A DNA stretch of 64,000 nt from Asterias amurensis (GCF_032118995.1 NC_092650.1:16076501-16140500); one strand, 5' to 3'; numbered from the stretch's first letter, positions 22,610 to 33,289 are shown. The notes: generated by a model from the letters alone, not told the origin. A program made the numbers and translations.

Positions 22610-24958
22610 GTGAGTCTTGACAACAAATTATCTTGTTTTAGTTTATTTGGATTTAGACATAGAATAGAAGTACCTGCATGGTTTAGATGATCTTCCCGTC
22701 ATAGGGAACCCGGCAAACTCCAAGCAACTCTAACAAGCTGGCAACAGCCAATCTATCTCATAGTCATACACAAAGAAAGAAAGATTGGTTTATTATAAAT
22801 GAATGATGACTGATAACTGATAATGATATTATAAATTTATAATTAATTAAATTAAAACTGTAGTGGCGGTGCCGATCGACCGGTAGGGGGCGCCAGCACA
22901 GCTCCCCGTCGGAGCACCGCTGGCGACCCAAGCAGGCCAATGGTAAATCTGCTCGTCGGAGAGGGCGCTCTCTCGCTGGCTTAGGTTTCTGCTTCGTGTA
23001 ATTTCATGACTTGTTGTGTGTAATAAACCTCAAAAGAAATGGACAGAAAAGGCAGTTAATTGTACCTTCTTGTGTCATACTCGATACAACTGTGTACAAC
23101 GCAACCCACGGTCAACGCTACAATACTAGTTAATACAAAAAAGTAGTAATCATTGTTTAAGATAAATTTCCGCATGTCGCCACCAATTTATTCGCCCTTA
23201 ATAAACTCCAATTCCACTGAATTTTTTTCTTACCTGACAGGTTTGTCCTATAAATGCATATGTTGAGATACACGTGACCAAGTAAGTAGACTGGTCTTTG
23301 ACACTTACCAAGGACGGTGTCCAGAGCCTGTAAGTTTCAAACAACTTCCAAGAAGAGATATCCACAAAGATGAAAATTGTAGATATACCCAGAATATAAT
23401 AAATTATATCATTATAATTTTTTGTTTAAATTGCAGGTGAAAAATCTTTCTAAACATGCAGTCGGAGAGCTTGAGCTAATTTGTAAGTTCCTTTACTAAG
23501 TTAAGTACTTAAATGTACGGCATTTGAGAATTGCTTTCTAAACATAGTCCCTTTTTCGAATCAACGGCTTCGGCTTTGGATTCAGCTCAGGCTAGCTTGG
23601 CCCTGCCGGTTGTTTTAAAAGTTGAGCGTGCTTTGCCTATACGCGCTCAGGGCTTCAGACGAGAGACTGAAGCCTCAAGCTCAACCCAAGCCGATTCCAA
23701 AGCCAAATCCAGTCAGTTTGAAAAGCGCCAAAGTAGTAGCCAGAGGAATTGGGGTGTGTAGGCGCTTTTGGACACCCTGTTAAAAATTTGGACACCCTGT
23801 CTTATCAGTCATTTACATAGTTTTTGTACATTGTAAATGTAATAGAAGACGATTTCGCCACCCAGTTTTTAAGTTTTTAGCAAATTTTGACACCCTATTT
23901 CAAGTCCATGTTAAAATCTTGTTGCTACATGTAACTGCATGTGTCAAGATTTGTTTTACAATATTCTACTAAAAGTTTCATGTTTGAAACGATCAGGGGT
24001 TTCGGACACTTCGTACCTGTGCCACTTCGTACCGTAACCAAATTGGTCACTTCGTACCGTGGGCGAACGAAGGGGTACAAAGTGACCATCAGTTGAGTCA
24101 CTTCGTACCTTCAGCCGAGTCACTTCGTACCTTCATTAAAGTGTGTATTTATTCCTCAATAATTTAATGTTCATTGAGATACAAAATTAATAATATAGGC
24201 TACTTAATGAATTATAATTTTTGTTTGAATATGTGAATGTCATTTTTAATGTGAAATTAATATTTTGTATAAGTTAATTACCGCCACGGACAACATCTTC
24301 CGCCAATATTTTTTACAAGGCAAACAATCATGCAATCGTCAAAATGGCTCCTTGGTGTCCCAGCAAAATAGTAACAGTTGGTTTGATTTGCTTTTATTTT
24401 ATAATCATCATGATCACAAAGCACCAAAAAAAATCATAAACGATGCAGAAATCCTGCATTAGTACGAAGGTAGGAGGTGTCTCGTGAGAAGGTACGAAGT
24501 GACTCGTGAGAAGGTACGAAGTGTCTTGTAAGAAGGTACGAAGTGTCCAAGGTACAAAGTGTCCAAAGTCACTTTGTACCTTGAAAAGGTACGAAGTGTC
24601 CAGGGTACGAAGTGGCAAAGGTACGAAGTGTCCTGACACCGAAGATCAGTGTCTAACCTTTTTTATCTGACGCTCTGAACCTTCACTCACCAATTTGTAC
24701 CTATTTGTGTCATCCTCAGATCAACAGAATCATCCCAACAGTAGGAAATGGAGTGTTTTTCAACTTACTGAACAAGCAGGTAGGCCTAACTCATTTAATT
24801 TCATCTCTTACTTTTAATTTCATTTTATTTAGCAGTGGGATGAAGGCCCTCTTGAAACAAGGAAACTGCGATGCCCACAAAAACAAACGGCAAAACACAC
24901 TTTGCCTGCCAATTTCAGAATTTTCCTTCTCTGTATGTTTAAAAAAAAAAGCTGTTTT

Positions 24959-24994
<36 letters not shown>

Positions 24995-27900
24995 TTGGGG
25001 TCTGAGGGGAAGAGGGGCGAGGACCCCCTTTTCTTTGCAGCGAATTTTGTTCAGGCTCTGAAGGAAAAAAAACAGGCGTCCCGTTGTTATTATGTTAGAG
25101 AGTATTATTTATATCATTATTTGAAAATAACAATTTATCAATTTAAGAAAGGGTCAAAGTCACAGTGTTATCATGTATAATCACTCACTGCTGTTTTTAA
25201 CTTTTTTAGTGTTATTATTATTCCAGAAACGAAAGAGAAACATCACGTCACCACGATGGAGGAATTCAAGGAAAGACTCAACAAGCAACTCTCTTTGTAC
25301 TTCAGAAATGTAAATATTACCAGCGCTCACTTTTGCTTTGCCGTAATTATTTTGTACTTGATCCCTGGCGAGAGAACCAACTTCTATGGCCGTGTTTCTT
25401 TATCTAGATGGCGAACTAGCTTTGATAAGTACCGACATATAATGTAGTAGATGTTGGAATTGGCATAACAGTTACATCTACGGCTAGATTTCCACGTCAT
25501 CATGCATTGGAAGTATAGTACATCCTTAGCGACAGTTGTAGTTATAGCAGTAGCCGACAATTTGGAATGGGTTTATGCTAGTATCGGTATACCTTATAGC
25601 CATTGGACACTTTCGGAACAGACAAAAAAAAATAACAGATTTACAAAGAACTTACAGGATTTACAGAAGGTAATAGTGAAAGACTTCTCTTGAAATATTA
25701 TTCTGTGAAATGCTTCACTTTTTGAGAAAACATTCAAACAATTATCTATGCTCGAAATCGAGAATTATGGACTTATTTTAAACACATGTCATGACACGGC
25801 GAAACGTGCGACAACAAGGGTGGGTTTTCCCGTTATTTTCTCCTGACTCCGATGACAGATTGAGCCTAAATTTTCACAGGTTTGTTATTTTATATATAGG
25901 GCCTTTAAACAATACTGTTTACCGAAAGTGTCCAATGGCTTTAATTGTGGTGTTTTCATCCCATTTTTAAGGTACTTTTTATTTATGTCTAAACCTTTCT
26001 TGTGTGCCTTTTTTATGTGTGTTTCTTATGCGTATTTGTAATATTTGTATTGCTGTGTGTATCTTTATATATTTTTATAATTAAATTTATTGCTGTCTGG
26101 AGAGGAGAGCCTCTAGACAGGAATTATGTTTCTTTTATGTAATCCTTCAGGCTCCAGCTGTTTCTTTTTTCCTTCCTGTATTTAAATTGCTCATTGCTGT
26201 ATTTTAAAATGTCTTTTTCTAATTATTGTGCATTATTGTACTTTTTATCTACCTGAGAAATAAAAATAAATTTAAAATATAAATTTAAAATTCCCCGTAT
26301 GCAGGATCTGTGTATCAGGAGGCATAGAGATGCTTGGTGGATCCGCCTTGGCATACAGGAAGGAACGCAATTCCACAGGCAGACGGCTAGCAACGTGGTA
26401 TACATGGTCCATCCGCCGCAATCACAGTTCATCATACTGTCCACCATCAAAGTTTCACACAAAGACTGCGTCATGCAGGTAAGGCAGGCCTGATACTTCA
26501 CGGAGGCAACAAAGGCGATTGCCTCCGTGCCCACTGGTCATTATCTTGGTGCCCTTGAAATGCTCCAGTAGAAATTTACAATTTCCTCAAAGGTTGCCCT
26601 TTACCAAGAGGAAATACCTTGGTGCCCTTGCCCATTCAAAAAACCTTGTACCTCCTCTGTACCTTGAAGGGGTTAAGAGCCACCGGACTCGACCTCTTGT
26701 GTATCTGATGAGCAGAGTGTGGGGTTCGAGTCCCTGTTGTTACGATTGTGTCCTCGAACAATGGGACAGCCCTGTATGCTTCGTTTTTGAAAGGACAAGG
26801 GCACTGGAGCATATCGTGGGCAATGACCAGTGGCATATAGAGGCAATCGCCTTCTTGCCTCCGTGAAGTATCAGGTCTGATGGGACATTAAGGCCCTAGG
26901 TCCTGTGTACTAGGATTGGTCGTGCACATTAAAGAACCCAGAACACTTTATCATGGAAGAGTAGGGGTTAACCACAGTGTTTCTTGTTCACATAGGAAGC
27001 ACCCTTGTTTACAGGTTTTCTCTGGCTTGCTCAATAATAATAATGGCTTTTTATATGGCGCTCAGGTCCTTCACGCAGTGATGCTCATGGCGCTCCATCA
27101 TTATTACCCCTGGTCACTGGGCCTTAAATCATTCCTTAAACCACCTCACCCCCTCACTACTTTTTTATAATTCTGTCACTCTGTAAATGTTCACTTTGTA
27201 AATGCTTTTTCGTGTATATTTTTACTTATACACAGGAAAGACAAATGTCATGCCTTTTATCTTGTAGATCTTCTTCCCTGTGATAGTTTTTACAATTGCT
27301 AGTTGTATTTTTATCATAGTATTATTACGTTGATTTATGATTGTCTTTGTAATACTTAGTGTTTTATTTTGTAAGCATATCATTTTTAGTATTACCTTAT
27401 GATACAAAAAGGATCATAATTTATGTTTTTAAAACAAAATAAAAAATAAATAAATAAATAAAAATAGTAAGCCTAAATACAGGTTATTGTAGGTTTCACA
27501 CTTAAGAGTGTCCTTACGATTATTATTAAAAAGCACATAACCATTAACAGTGATGATTAAAGGTTTTTACCCAAACGAGGAACGGGTACCCTCGTGTCAT
27601 TTGGGACAGCTCGTTACCGAATCAATATTTATCCGAGCGATTGCAAGCGGGAACGGGCGAGTGAGGGTGATTACTCGTTCTCGCGCCTTGAAACTCATAA
27701 TCGCTTATAAGAAGAGACTATAAATAAATTGTTAACTTGCAGATACAACCATGGTTGTACCTGCAAGTTTACTATTTATTTATACATGTAGTTTCTTCAT
27801 ATTTATCCACAACATGCAATCTTCAAACAATACTTCACTCTCGCTTGTTTCGCTCACGTTTTGTTTTATATAACTACCTTTAATCATCATTGTACACGAG

Positions 27901-30628
27901 ACATATTGGTTAGACTTTTACTTATTTTAAGGGGTCAAATTTCATGCCTAACTTTTAACTGTTTAGCCTCTATTTTTTTAAATCCAGGCTTTACTGAACA
28001 GCCTTCGCTGCAGTGAGATCCGTGAGATCCAGCTGACGGGTCGCAACCTTGACTCCCTAGCTTCCTTGGCTTTAAACAGCAACAGCCAGGGATGGTTCTC
28101 ACAGTTCAGATTGAACCAAGTGGACACCAACCCCCTGGCCAAAAGACCCTCCAGGAAAAGGAAAGGTGGGTAGACACTTAAACCCAAGACATACTTCCTG
28201 CGAAGGAGCAGCAAATTTTGGCGTCACAGGGCTGTTTTCACCGGACAACTATTGCAAATTATTTCGGTGTTTCTGGCAGTGGCTGCTGAATGCTTCGCAG
28301 CACCTTGTAAACCCTGGTGTTGTGGCGTGTCATGGCCGAGCGGTTAAGAGCTCCGGATTCAAGCTCTGCTGTTTGATCAGCAGGGTGTGGGTTCGGATCC
28401 TGATCGTGACACTTGCTACATAAAAGTTGGGGAGGTGGTGCTTTCTGCTCTACCCGCCAGGCTTCGGACTGATGATACCCAAGCCTACATCCGGTTGGAC
28501 TGTAAAAGGGGTAACCCTGTTCCAGCCCTAGGAGTAGGTGGCAACGGCTTCTGGACAAAAATAATTGTAGCCAACACCTTGAAGTGGCCTTCAGGCCTTG
28601 TGTGTCTGGCGACTTGCATAAAAAAATATGTAAAAAATTTACATTAATGGGTCTCATCATTCAAAAACTTCTAAAACCTATCTGGAAATAAGCATTGAGA
28701 CACTTTGAGATGTCCATGGATAAAGCACTATGTTATTGCTATTAAAGGGAAGGTACACATTTGGTAATTACTCAAAACAAATATCAACTTAAAAACTGAC
28801 TTGGTAACAAGCATTGGGGAACTGTTGTCAGTATAAAACATTGAGGGGAACAACTTCCTCTGAAGTAATGTAGTTTTTGAGAAAGAGGTAATTACTCACT
28901 AAAATAATAAAAGACTTCTAGCTAGAAGTCTTTTATTCCTATCTGAAAGCACACAAATTCGTCCAACAAGGGTGTTTTTTCTTTCATCATTTTCTTGCAA
29001 CATCGATGACCGATTGATCCCAAATTTTCACAGAATATTATTTTATTCATGTGATGGGATACACCAAGTGAGAATACTGGTCTTTGACAATTACCAAACG
29101 TGTACCTTCCTTTTAAGGAGGATCTCAAAAGTCGAGCCTGTGCTAGACCCTAAAGTACACCCGCAGTTTTTTGGACTGCCAGAATGCTCCACTGGACTGC
29201 ACCATTGTGCCAAAGCGTCACATTTGTTGTCTTGGTTATTTTTTGGTATTGCAGCTCCCTCCTCAGAAATACTAGACTCGGATATTGTCTTTGAGAACGA
29301 GAAAGAAAAGGAGCTGAGAGATAAACAGGTCCTTCATTCCTTTGGATCCAACGAACAACCAAAGTTACAAAAGATAGAGTACAAGGTGAGGCGTAGTTTG
29401 AATAAGTCATTTGAGAATTTTATTTTGAAACATTTGTGGTACAATGACTTGCCTTCAGTCGCAAGTGAACAAGCTGTTCAATCTTTGATGGACCCCCTTG
29501 CAAACGCCCCCAACGCTAAGGTGAAATAAGGGTTAATGTTTGTACGTTGCAGGCAAAACTTTCAGCCACGGTGAACTGGACTGAAGCTCTAGTGTTTCTT
29601 TAACAACCCTGTCTGTGTCCTATTTTAACCTTTTAAAGACACTGGACACCTTTGGTAATTGACAAAGACCAGTCTTCTCACTTGGTGTATCTCAACATAT
29701 GCATAAAATAACAAACCTGTGAAAAGTTTGAGCTCAATTGGTCGTCAAAGTTGTGTGATAATAATGAAAGAAAAAAAACACCCTTGTCACACGGAGTTGT
29801 GTGCTTTCAAATGCTTGATTTTGAGCCCTCAAAATCTAATTCTGAGGTCACAAAATCAAATTTGTGGAAAATTACTTCTTTCTCGAAAACTACGTTACTT
29901 CAGAGGGAGCCGTTTCTCTCAATGGTTTTTACCTCCAACCTCTCCCCATTACTCGTTACCAAATGAGGTTTATGCTAATAATTATTTTGATTAATTACCA
30001 ACAGTGTCCATGGCCTTTAATGAACAAACGGCTTGTTTCAAAATGCCCATAGTGGCTGCAAACAGCCGCAAGGTTTGACCTTCTTCCAGTCACATAAAAA
30101 GGTCAAAGTGTGACATTTTTAAATGTAGTATACTAACATAATATCTTGAACTTAATTTTTCTGTTTCATTTTTGTTTTTCATTGTAACTGACAAAATTTA
30201 ATTAAGGAAATGAACAATAATATAAGCAATGTCTGGGTGTTTTGTGATGATTAATCAGAAATAAATGGTCTTTAGATAAAAAAATGGTGTTAAAATATGT
30301 TCAGAATTGAAGGTTGAGAGCTGTGCTCATTGTGTCCGTCTGGAAATATAACCTAGACACAAACAAAGTTTTTTTCTCTTTTAATTGACAGCTTGAGACC
30401 AAATTCCGTGGGTGTGAATTCGCCCCTGCCATGTCCCTAAACAAAGAGCCATTCCGCTGCCGAGTTAAGTTCGAAGGCACCAACGTCCTGGAGGGGATCA
30501 GGCAATTAGCAAAGACCGGACTGGTGTCACTACCTCTTCCTCATCACCTTGGAAACGTACACTCTCTCGCCAAAAACCACTTTGTGTTGGCGGACAAGAA
30601 ACGTACCAGGCCGCCAGAACAGAACTGA
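22421..30628 (+). CDS. CENPN: Centromere protein N (CENP-N), complete, 8 coding exons
   Basis: CENP-N is an inner-kinetochore (CCAN) protein: it binds the CENP-A nucleosome and pairs with CENP-L. Exons join as 22421-22609, 23437-23482, 24720-24779, 25227-25309, 26305-26478, 27988-28165, 29255-29385 and 30392-30628. The 1098 nt encode 365 residues, against about 339 in human. All introns are GT-AG and all phases agree. The N-terminal helical region matches vertebrate CENP-N around YVTLLKQWGSFPADRLS and KALVQHVIQLC. The middle has DAWWIRLGIQEGTQF. The C-terminal segment has LETKF..EPFRCRVKF. Basic residues near 11-19 and 45-52 sit where human CENP-N contacts the nucleosome (family knowledge). 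The start is the first ATG of exon 1. Introns hold a 630-bp transposon, SINEs and MITEs. Confidence 0.95.
22685..22792 (-). repeat. Right arm of inverted repeat around CENPN exon 1 (family I)
   Basis: GATGATCTTCCCGTC to AAAGAAAGATTGGTTTAT, complementary to 22027-22119. The flanking AT-rich sequence (to about 22857, against about 21990 on the left) is also partly complementary. It begins 76 bp after the exon 1 donor. Confidence 0.8.
22859..23122. mobile_element. Possible solo LTR
   Basis: A 264-bp block starts TGTAGTGGCGGTGCCGATCG and ends AACGCTACA (TG..CA with TGTAG/CTACA ends). It is much more GC-rich at its start than the surroundings and contains AATAAA near its middle. I could not find a matching target-site duplication, so the call is tentative. 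Confidence 0.3.
23244..23345 (+). mobile_element. Family A right-end fragment
   Basis: AGGTTTGTCC..ATGCATATGTTGAGATACAC, then GACTGGTCTTTGACACTTAC and a worn terminus. It lies in CENPN intron 1. Confidence 0.65.
23437..23482 (+). CDS. CENPN: CENPN coding exon 2
   Basis: 46 bp with acceptor TTGCAG and donor GTAAGT. It encodes VKNLSKHAVGELELI plus one base, matching the vertebrate segment that ends in ALLDIIY. Phase 0 in, 1 out. Confidence 0.88.
24004..24633. mobile_element. Element with arrays of CACTTCGTACC (family N)
   Basis: The left end carries CACTTCGTACC at 24007, 24023, 24048, 24098 and 24121. The right end carries its complement GGTACGAAGTG at 24490, 24513, 24535, 24587, 24603 and 24620, plus near-copies with AAAG. 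The outermost bases GGACACTTCGTACC and GGTACGAAGTGTCC are a perfect terminal inverted repeat. The centre is AT-rich and non-coding. Many inverted subterminal copies suggest transposase-binding sites. It lies in CENPN intron 2. Confidence 0.8.
24720..24779 (+). CDS. CENPN: CENPN coding exon 3
   Basis: 60 bp with acceptor CCTCAG and donor GTAGGC. With the carried base it reads YQQNHPNSRKWSVFQLTEQA plus one base, matching human FHQHQKVWEVFQM. The exon is open in another frame, which must not be used. Confidence 0.88.
24958..24992. repeat. (GTT)n microsatellite
   Basis: About eleven GTT triplets in CENPN intron 3. Confidence 0.95.
25227..25309 (+). CDS. CENPN: CENPN coding exon 4
   Basis: 83 bp with acceptor TTCCAG and donor GTAAAT. 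It encodes E, then TKEKHHVTTMEEFKERLNKQ and LSLYFRN. This matches the vertebrate MKQFKNSFKKIL region. Phase 1 in, 0 out. Confidence 0.9.
25596..25944 (+). mobile_element. Family C MITE
   Basis: It starts ATAGCCATTGGACACTTTCG and ends ACCGAAAGTGTCCAATGGCT with TTAA at 25941-25944. It is nearly full length and lies in CENPN intron 4. Confidence 0.88.
26305..26478 (+). CDS. CENPN: CENPN coding exon 5
   Basis: 174 bp in phase 0 throughout, with acceptor ATGCAG and donor GTAAGG. It holds DAWWIRLGIQEGTQF, the best-conserved block with human NAVWIRIAWGTQY, then VVYMVHPPQSQF. Confidence 0.95.
26484..26880. mobile_element. Family D foldback element carrying a SINE head
   Basis: The left end GGCCTGATACTTCACGGAGG and the right end CCTCCGTGAAGTATCAGGTC are inverted. 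The arms also share GGCGATTGCCTCC / GGCAATCGCC and CTCCAGTAG / GGAGCATAT. Between them, 26676-26745 looks like a worn tRNA-Leu-type SINE head with GGGTTCGAGTCCC. It starts 6 bp after the exon 5 donor. Confidence 0.75.
26886..27170. mobile_element. SINE fragments (S2/S6 type)
   Basis: AGAACCCAGAACACTTTATC..GGGGTTAACC resembles the SINE body at 39404. AATAATAATGGCTTTTTATA then TTACCCCTGGTCACTGGGCC resembles 51855-52080. Confidence 0.55.
27988..28165 (+). CDS. CENPN: CENPN coding exon 6
   Basis: 178 bp with acceptor ATCCAG and donor GTGGGT. It reads ALLNSLRCSEIREIQLTGRN, then LDSLASLALN and on to a basic end AKRPSRKRK plus one base. The basic run could be a nuclear signal (inference). Confidence 0.92.
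28320..28744 (+). mobile_element. SINE S2 with tRNA-Leu-like head
   Basis: The head reads ATGGCCGAGCGGTTAAGAGC then GTGGGTTCGGATCCTGATCG, a tRNA-Leu-like A box, variable arm and B box. The tail ends AAGCACTATGTTATTGCTAT. It abuts a family F MITE at 28742. It is in CENPN intron 6. Confidence 0.75.
28742..29116 (+). mobile_element. Family F MITE, full length
   Basis: It begins TTAAAGGGAAGGTACACATT and ends ACGTGTACCTTCCTTTTAA. The central palindrome is AAAAGACTTCTAGCTAGAAG. The right half carries CAAATTTTCACAG and ATACACCAAGTGAGAATACT, which it shares with family A. Confidence 0.9.
29255..29385 (+). CDS. CENPN: CENPN coding exon 7
   Basis: 131 bp with acceptor ATTGCAG and donor GTGAGG. It encodes A, then PSSEILDSDIVFENEKEKEL to PKLQKIEYK. 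The order matches human IIHENIVEKERVQ to LEFAQYK. Phase 1 in, 0 out. Confidence 0.93.
29633..30020 (-). mobile_element. Family A MITE, full length, inverse
   Basis: TTAA is present at both ends (29633-29636, 30017-30020). The termini are TTAAAGACACTGGACACCTT and CCAACAGTGTCCATGGCCTT. It is in CENPN intron 7. Confidence 0.9.
30392..30628 (+). CDS. CENPN: CENPN terminal coding exon 8
   Basis: 237 bp including the stop TGA. Acceptor TTGACAG, phase 0. It contains LETKFRGCEF, EPFRCRVKFEGTNVLEGIRQ and LPHHLGNVHSLAKN. These match the vertebrate C-terminal domain that binds CENP-L (family knowledge). Confidence 0.95.
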   Translation, partial: LETKFRGCEFAPAMSLNKEPFRCRVKFEGTNVLEGIRQLAKTGLVSLPLPHHLGNVHSLAKNHFVLADKKRTRPPEQN

Positions 30629-31544
30629 ACAACTTTATTTCATCATTATGTGCCCTGAAATGCTACATTTGTGTTCGGCATTTGCGTTCGGCTGCATAGA
30701 TCCTGTTGGAAAACATTTGTTTTCCTGGACAGGGAAATGTACCCAGCCGAACCTGGCCAAAATGCTAGGTCAAACACCCAAAGACCAGTCATAAGTCACA
30801 ATTCTCTGGCTTCTTCAGTGTTGATATGTATCCCTTTTTTATATGAAACATTAGTGAAAAGCTGGTGGTGGACTGGTGAAGTGACAAGATAAATGGTGCT
30901 GCCGGCCAGTCACTGAAAAAGTTAAGGGAAAACCCTGTATGCATGTGATGTCACTGCAGTAGGGCGCCCTCATGCAGGGGACACAAGTTTGTTGCTCGAT
31001 GTTCAATTTTGTTTGTCACTCTACAAACCTGTTTAAATTGTTTCATCACCGGTTTACCTCTAAGATGGTGGCAGGATGTCAATGCATACTATAAGGATCT
31101 GTTGTGGTTTGCTTTCCTTTTTATTACAATGGTCAGGCTAGAAAATGCACTCACAATTAAGCATTTTATGATGACAGGTACCACATCATTGGCAACGCAA
31201 CTATTTTGAGGCAGGCCTGAATTTACACACAGGTCATGGGGGCTGTGGCCTTCGTTGCCCCTGGTTTTGGTCTTGGCCTTGGTGCCCCTTCAAAAACTTC
31301 CCATTGACTTTAAGGTTTTCCCAAAGAAAGTGCCCTTTGCGAAATGAAAAGTTAATGCCATGTCGAGTGCAAAGAAGAAATTCCAAGCCTGTTGAGGGTG
31401 TATAGCTTTCACTAGTCGCAAAATGGCATCGTGAAGGAGTCGTGCATAAAGTGCCTGTCGACAACCAGGCCGGGGATAGAAAAAATAGTCTATACAGCCC
31501 CTATTAAAGTCAGGGCATATTTTTGGTATATGTCAAAGACAAGT

Positions 31545-31862
31545 ATGCTTCGGGTGGCACGGTTGGCTTGTGCGTAAAACGCTCGCCTCTCACTAAGGTG
31601 ACCCCAGTTCGATTCCCGGTCGGGGCCATATGTGACTTGAGTTGTGTGTTGGTTCTCTGCTGTGCCACAAGGGTTTTCCAGACTATCCGGTTTTCCTCCC
31701 TCAGGAAAAAAATCAAACACTTTCGATCTTGGCTGTGCTCCATGGTCATAATGGGTTGATGTGGCTGGCAGCTGAATGCGCCCATGCATGCCTGCTTCTC
31801 GAACATGTTGTAGCCGCATCCTTCGCAATTCAGCTCATAGCTGCGAGTGAGGATGATTAGCC
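31545..31862 (+). mobile_element. tRNA-derived SINE (S3)
   Basis: The head reads GGTGGCACGGTTGGCTTGTG, then CCAGTTCGATTCCCGGTCGG (B box). The body runs GGGTTTTCCAGACTATCCGG and GAATGCGCCCATGCATGCC, ending in a TTATTATTAT tail. Confidence 0.75.
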
Positions 31863-31889
31863 CCCCCAAATTATTATTATGCTCTCCCA

Positions 31890-31975
31890 ACAGATGCATA
31901 AAATAACAAACCTGTGAAAATTTTGGCTCAATGGTCATCGAAGTTGCAAGAAAATAATGTAGGAAAAACCACCCT
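31890..31975 (-). mobile_element. Family A/F internal fragment
   Basis: GCATAAAATAACAAACCTGT followed by TCATCGAAGTTGCAAGAAAA. Both termini are absent. Confidence 0.6.
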
Positions 31976-32065
31976 GGTTGCATTGATTTGTAGGCTTTCA
32001 GATGCTTCAGAAAGGCTTAATGCTGGAGCTTTTCTTAGATTCGTATTTTTGTCGCTGAATGAGTT

Positions 32066-32474
32066 AAAGGGAAGGTACACCTTTGGTAATTGTCAAAAAC
32101 CAGTCTTCTCACTTGGTGTATCCAATCATAGGCATAAGATAACAAGCCTGTGAAAAGTTGGGCTCAGTTGGTCATTGAAGTTGCGAGAAAATGACGACGA
32201 AACTTTCAGGATAGGGTGCTTTCAGATAGGAATAAAAGACTCTAGAAGTCTTTTATTAATTTAGTGAGAAAATACCTCTTTTTCAAAATCTGTGCTGCTT
32301 CGGAGGGAGCCGTTTCTCACGTGTACCTTCCCTTGAAGTCTTTCTCTAAAATTACATTACTTAAAGTAGTGTCAGTGTTTTATAATTAATATCAACAGCT
32401 CTCCAGTGCTTCTAACCAATTAAGTTATTATGGTCCATTATTTTTAGAGTAATAACCAAAGTGAACCTTCCCTA
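32066..32474 (-). mobile_element. Family F MITE, rearranged
   Basis: The left terminus is TTAAAGGGAAGGTACACCTT. A short terminus-like GTGTACCTTCCCTTGAAG appears internally at about 32320, and the segment continues to a second end at AAAGTGAACCTTCCCTATA. This looks like two pieces of family F fused, or one inserted in another. Confidence 0.7.
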
Positions 32475-32876
32475 TATGTGTACAGGGAATAAGACATGGG
32501 TCAACAAACATTTTATTGTATCAAATTTTCTAACATGTTTTTAAAAAGTTTTGTTGGTTTTAAGTTGTTCGACCTTTAGTTTTTAAAACACTAAAAACAG
32601 AAGTCTGGAAATATTTAGAATTTGTGCCTAAGCTTTTGCTGATTTACCCTATTATCTGGGCTCCACTTCATAGAACTGTTAAGCAGTGTTAAACTGTTTG
32701 CTGGAGAGCCAGTACAAGTGGTAACACGAAAACGCTTAGCAAACTGCTTAGCCTCTTTTTGAAACATTTGTGAACTAGTGACAAATTTTTTGTTGGGATT
32801 TTTTTTTTTAATATTTCATGTATGTTTGTATAAATTAATTTGTATAAATCGTTTTAAAATTGTAAACACCTTATTA

Positions 32877-32882
32877 AATAAA
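32877..32882 (+). promoter_or_regulatory. Candidate polyadenylation signal for CENPN
   Basis: AATAAA, followed 20-50 bp later by a GT-rich run (TTTTGGTGTTTGTTTTGTTG). It is the best-formed plus-strand signal seen after the CENPN stop, 2.25 kb downstream; nearer variants may be used. Confidence 0.4.
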
Positions 32883-33289
32883 CACGTAAAAATATTGAAA
32901 TGTTTTGGTGTTTGTTTTGTTGTGTGAGTTTGGTTTGAAGGCGCGCAAAAACGGTTCCGGTAGAATCTGGTAGAGTTCTAGATTTGAGAATCTTTGTTTT
33001 CCAGTATTGGTACACGTGTGGATCTTAGTTTTTGAAATGCAATTCCTTCAAGTGGAGCTATCTGTGTGTTACTGTTAGTCCATTTTTTTCCTGCTGGTTG
33101 GTCTAAACTTGCACAAAATAAATCGTCATAAAGAAACATTCCGTTTAGTTTACAGACAAACAGTTGGCTAAGTTGTTACTTTTTCCTGTATCTCGGACAT
33201 GAGCCTTGCATGTGGGCCAGCTTTGCAGTCTGGGTTGCGAGGCATTGCATGACAAGTCATCATAGTTATTTCTTTTGCCGAGACGCCAA

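Larger units (their letters stand above)
30629..32882 (+). other. Probable CENPN 3' UTR and downstream repeats
   Basis: Sequence after the stop holds a SINE (31545-31862) and family F pieces. It ends at an AATAAA at 32877-32882 followed by a GT-rich tract. Whether the transcript runs this far is inference. Confidence 0.35.

Noticed and set aside
24902..25180. 92-codon frame with a poly-Leu stretch
   Set aside because: The leucines come from a (GTT)n microsatellite in a CENPN intron.
28320..28400. Functional tRNA-Leu gene
   Set aside because: The tRNA-like part continues into a SINE body and tail found at 39404 and 41693.
28972..29529. 185-codon plus-strand frame as a separate gene
   Set aside because: It combines MITE, intron and CENPN exon 7. 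Splice sites and homology favour the exon model.
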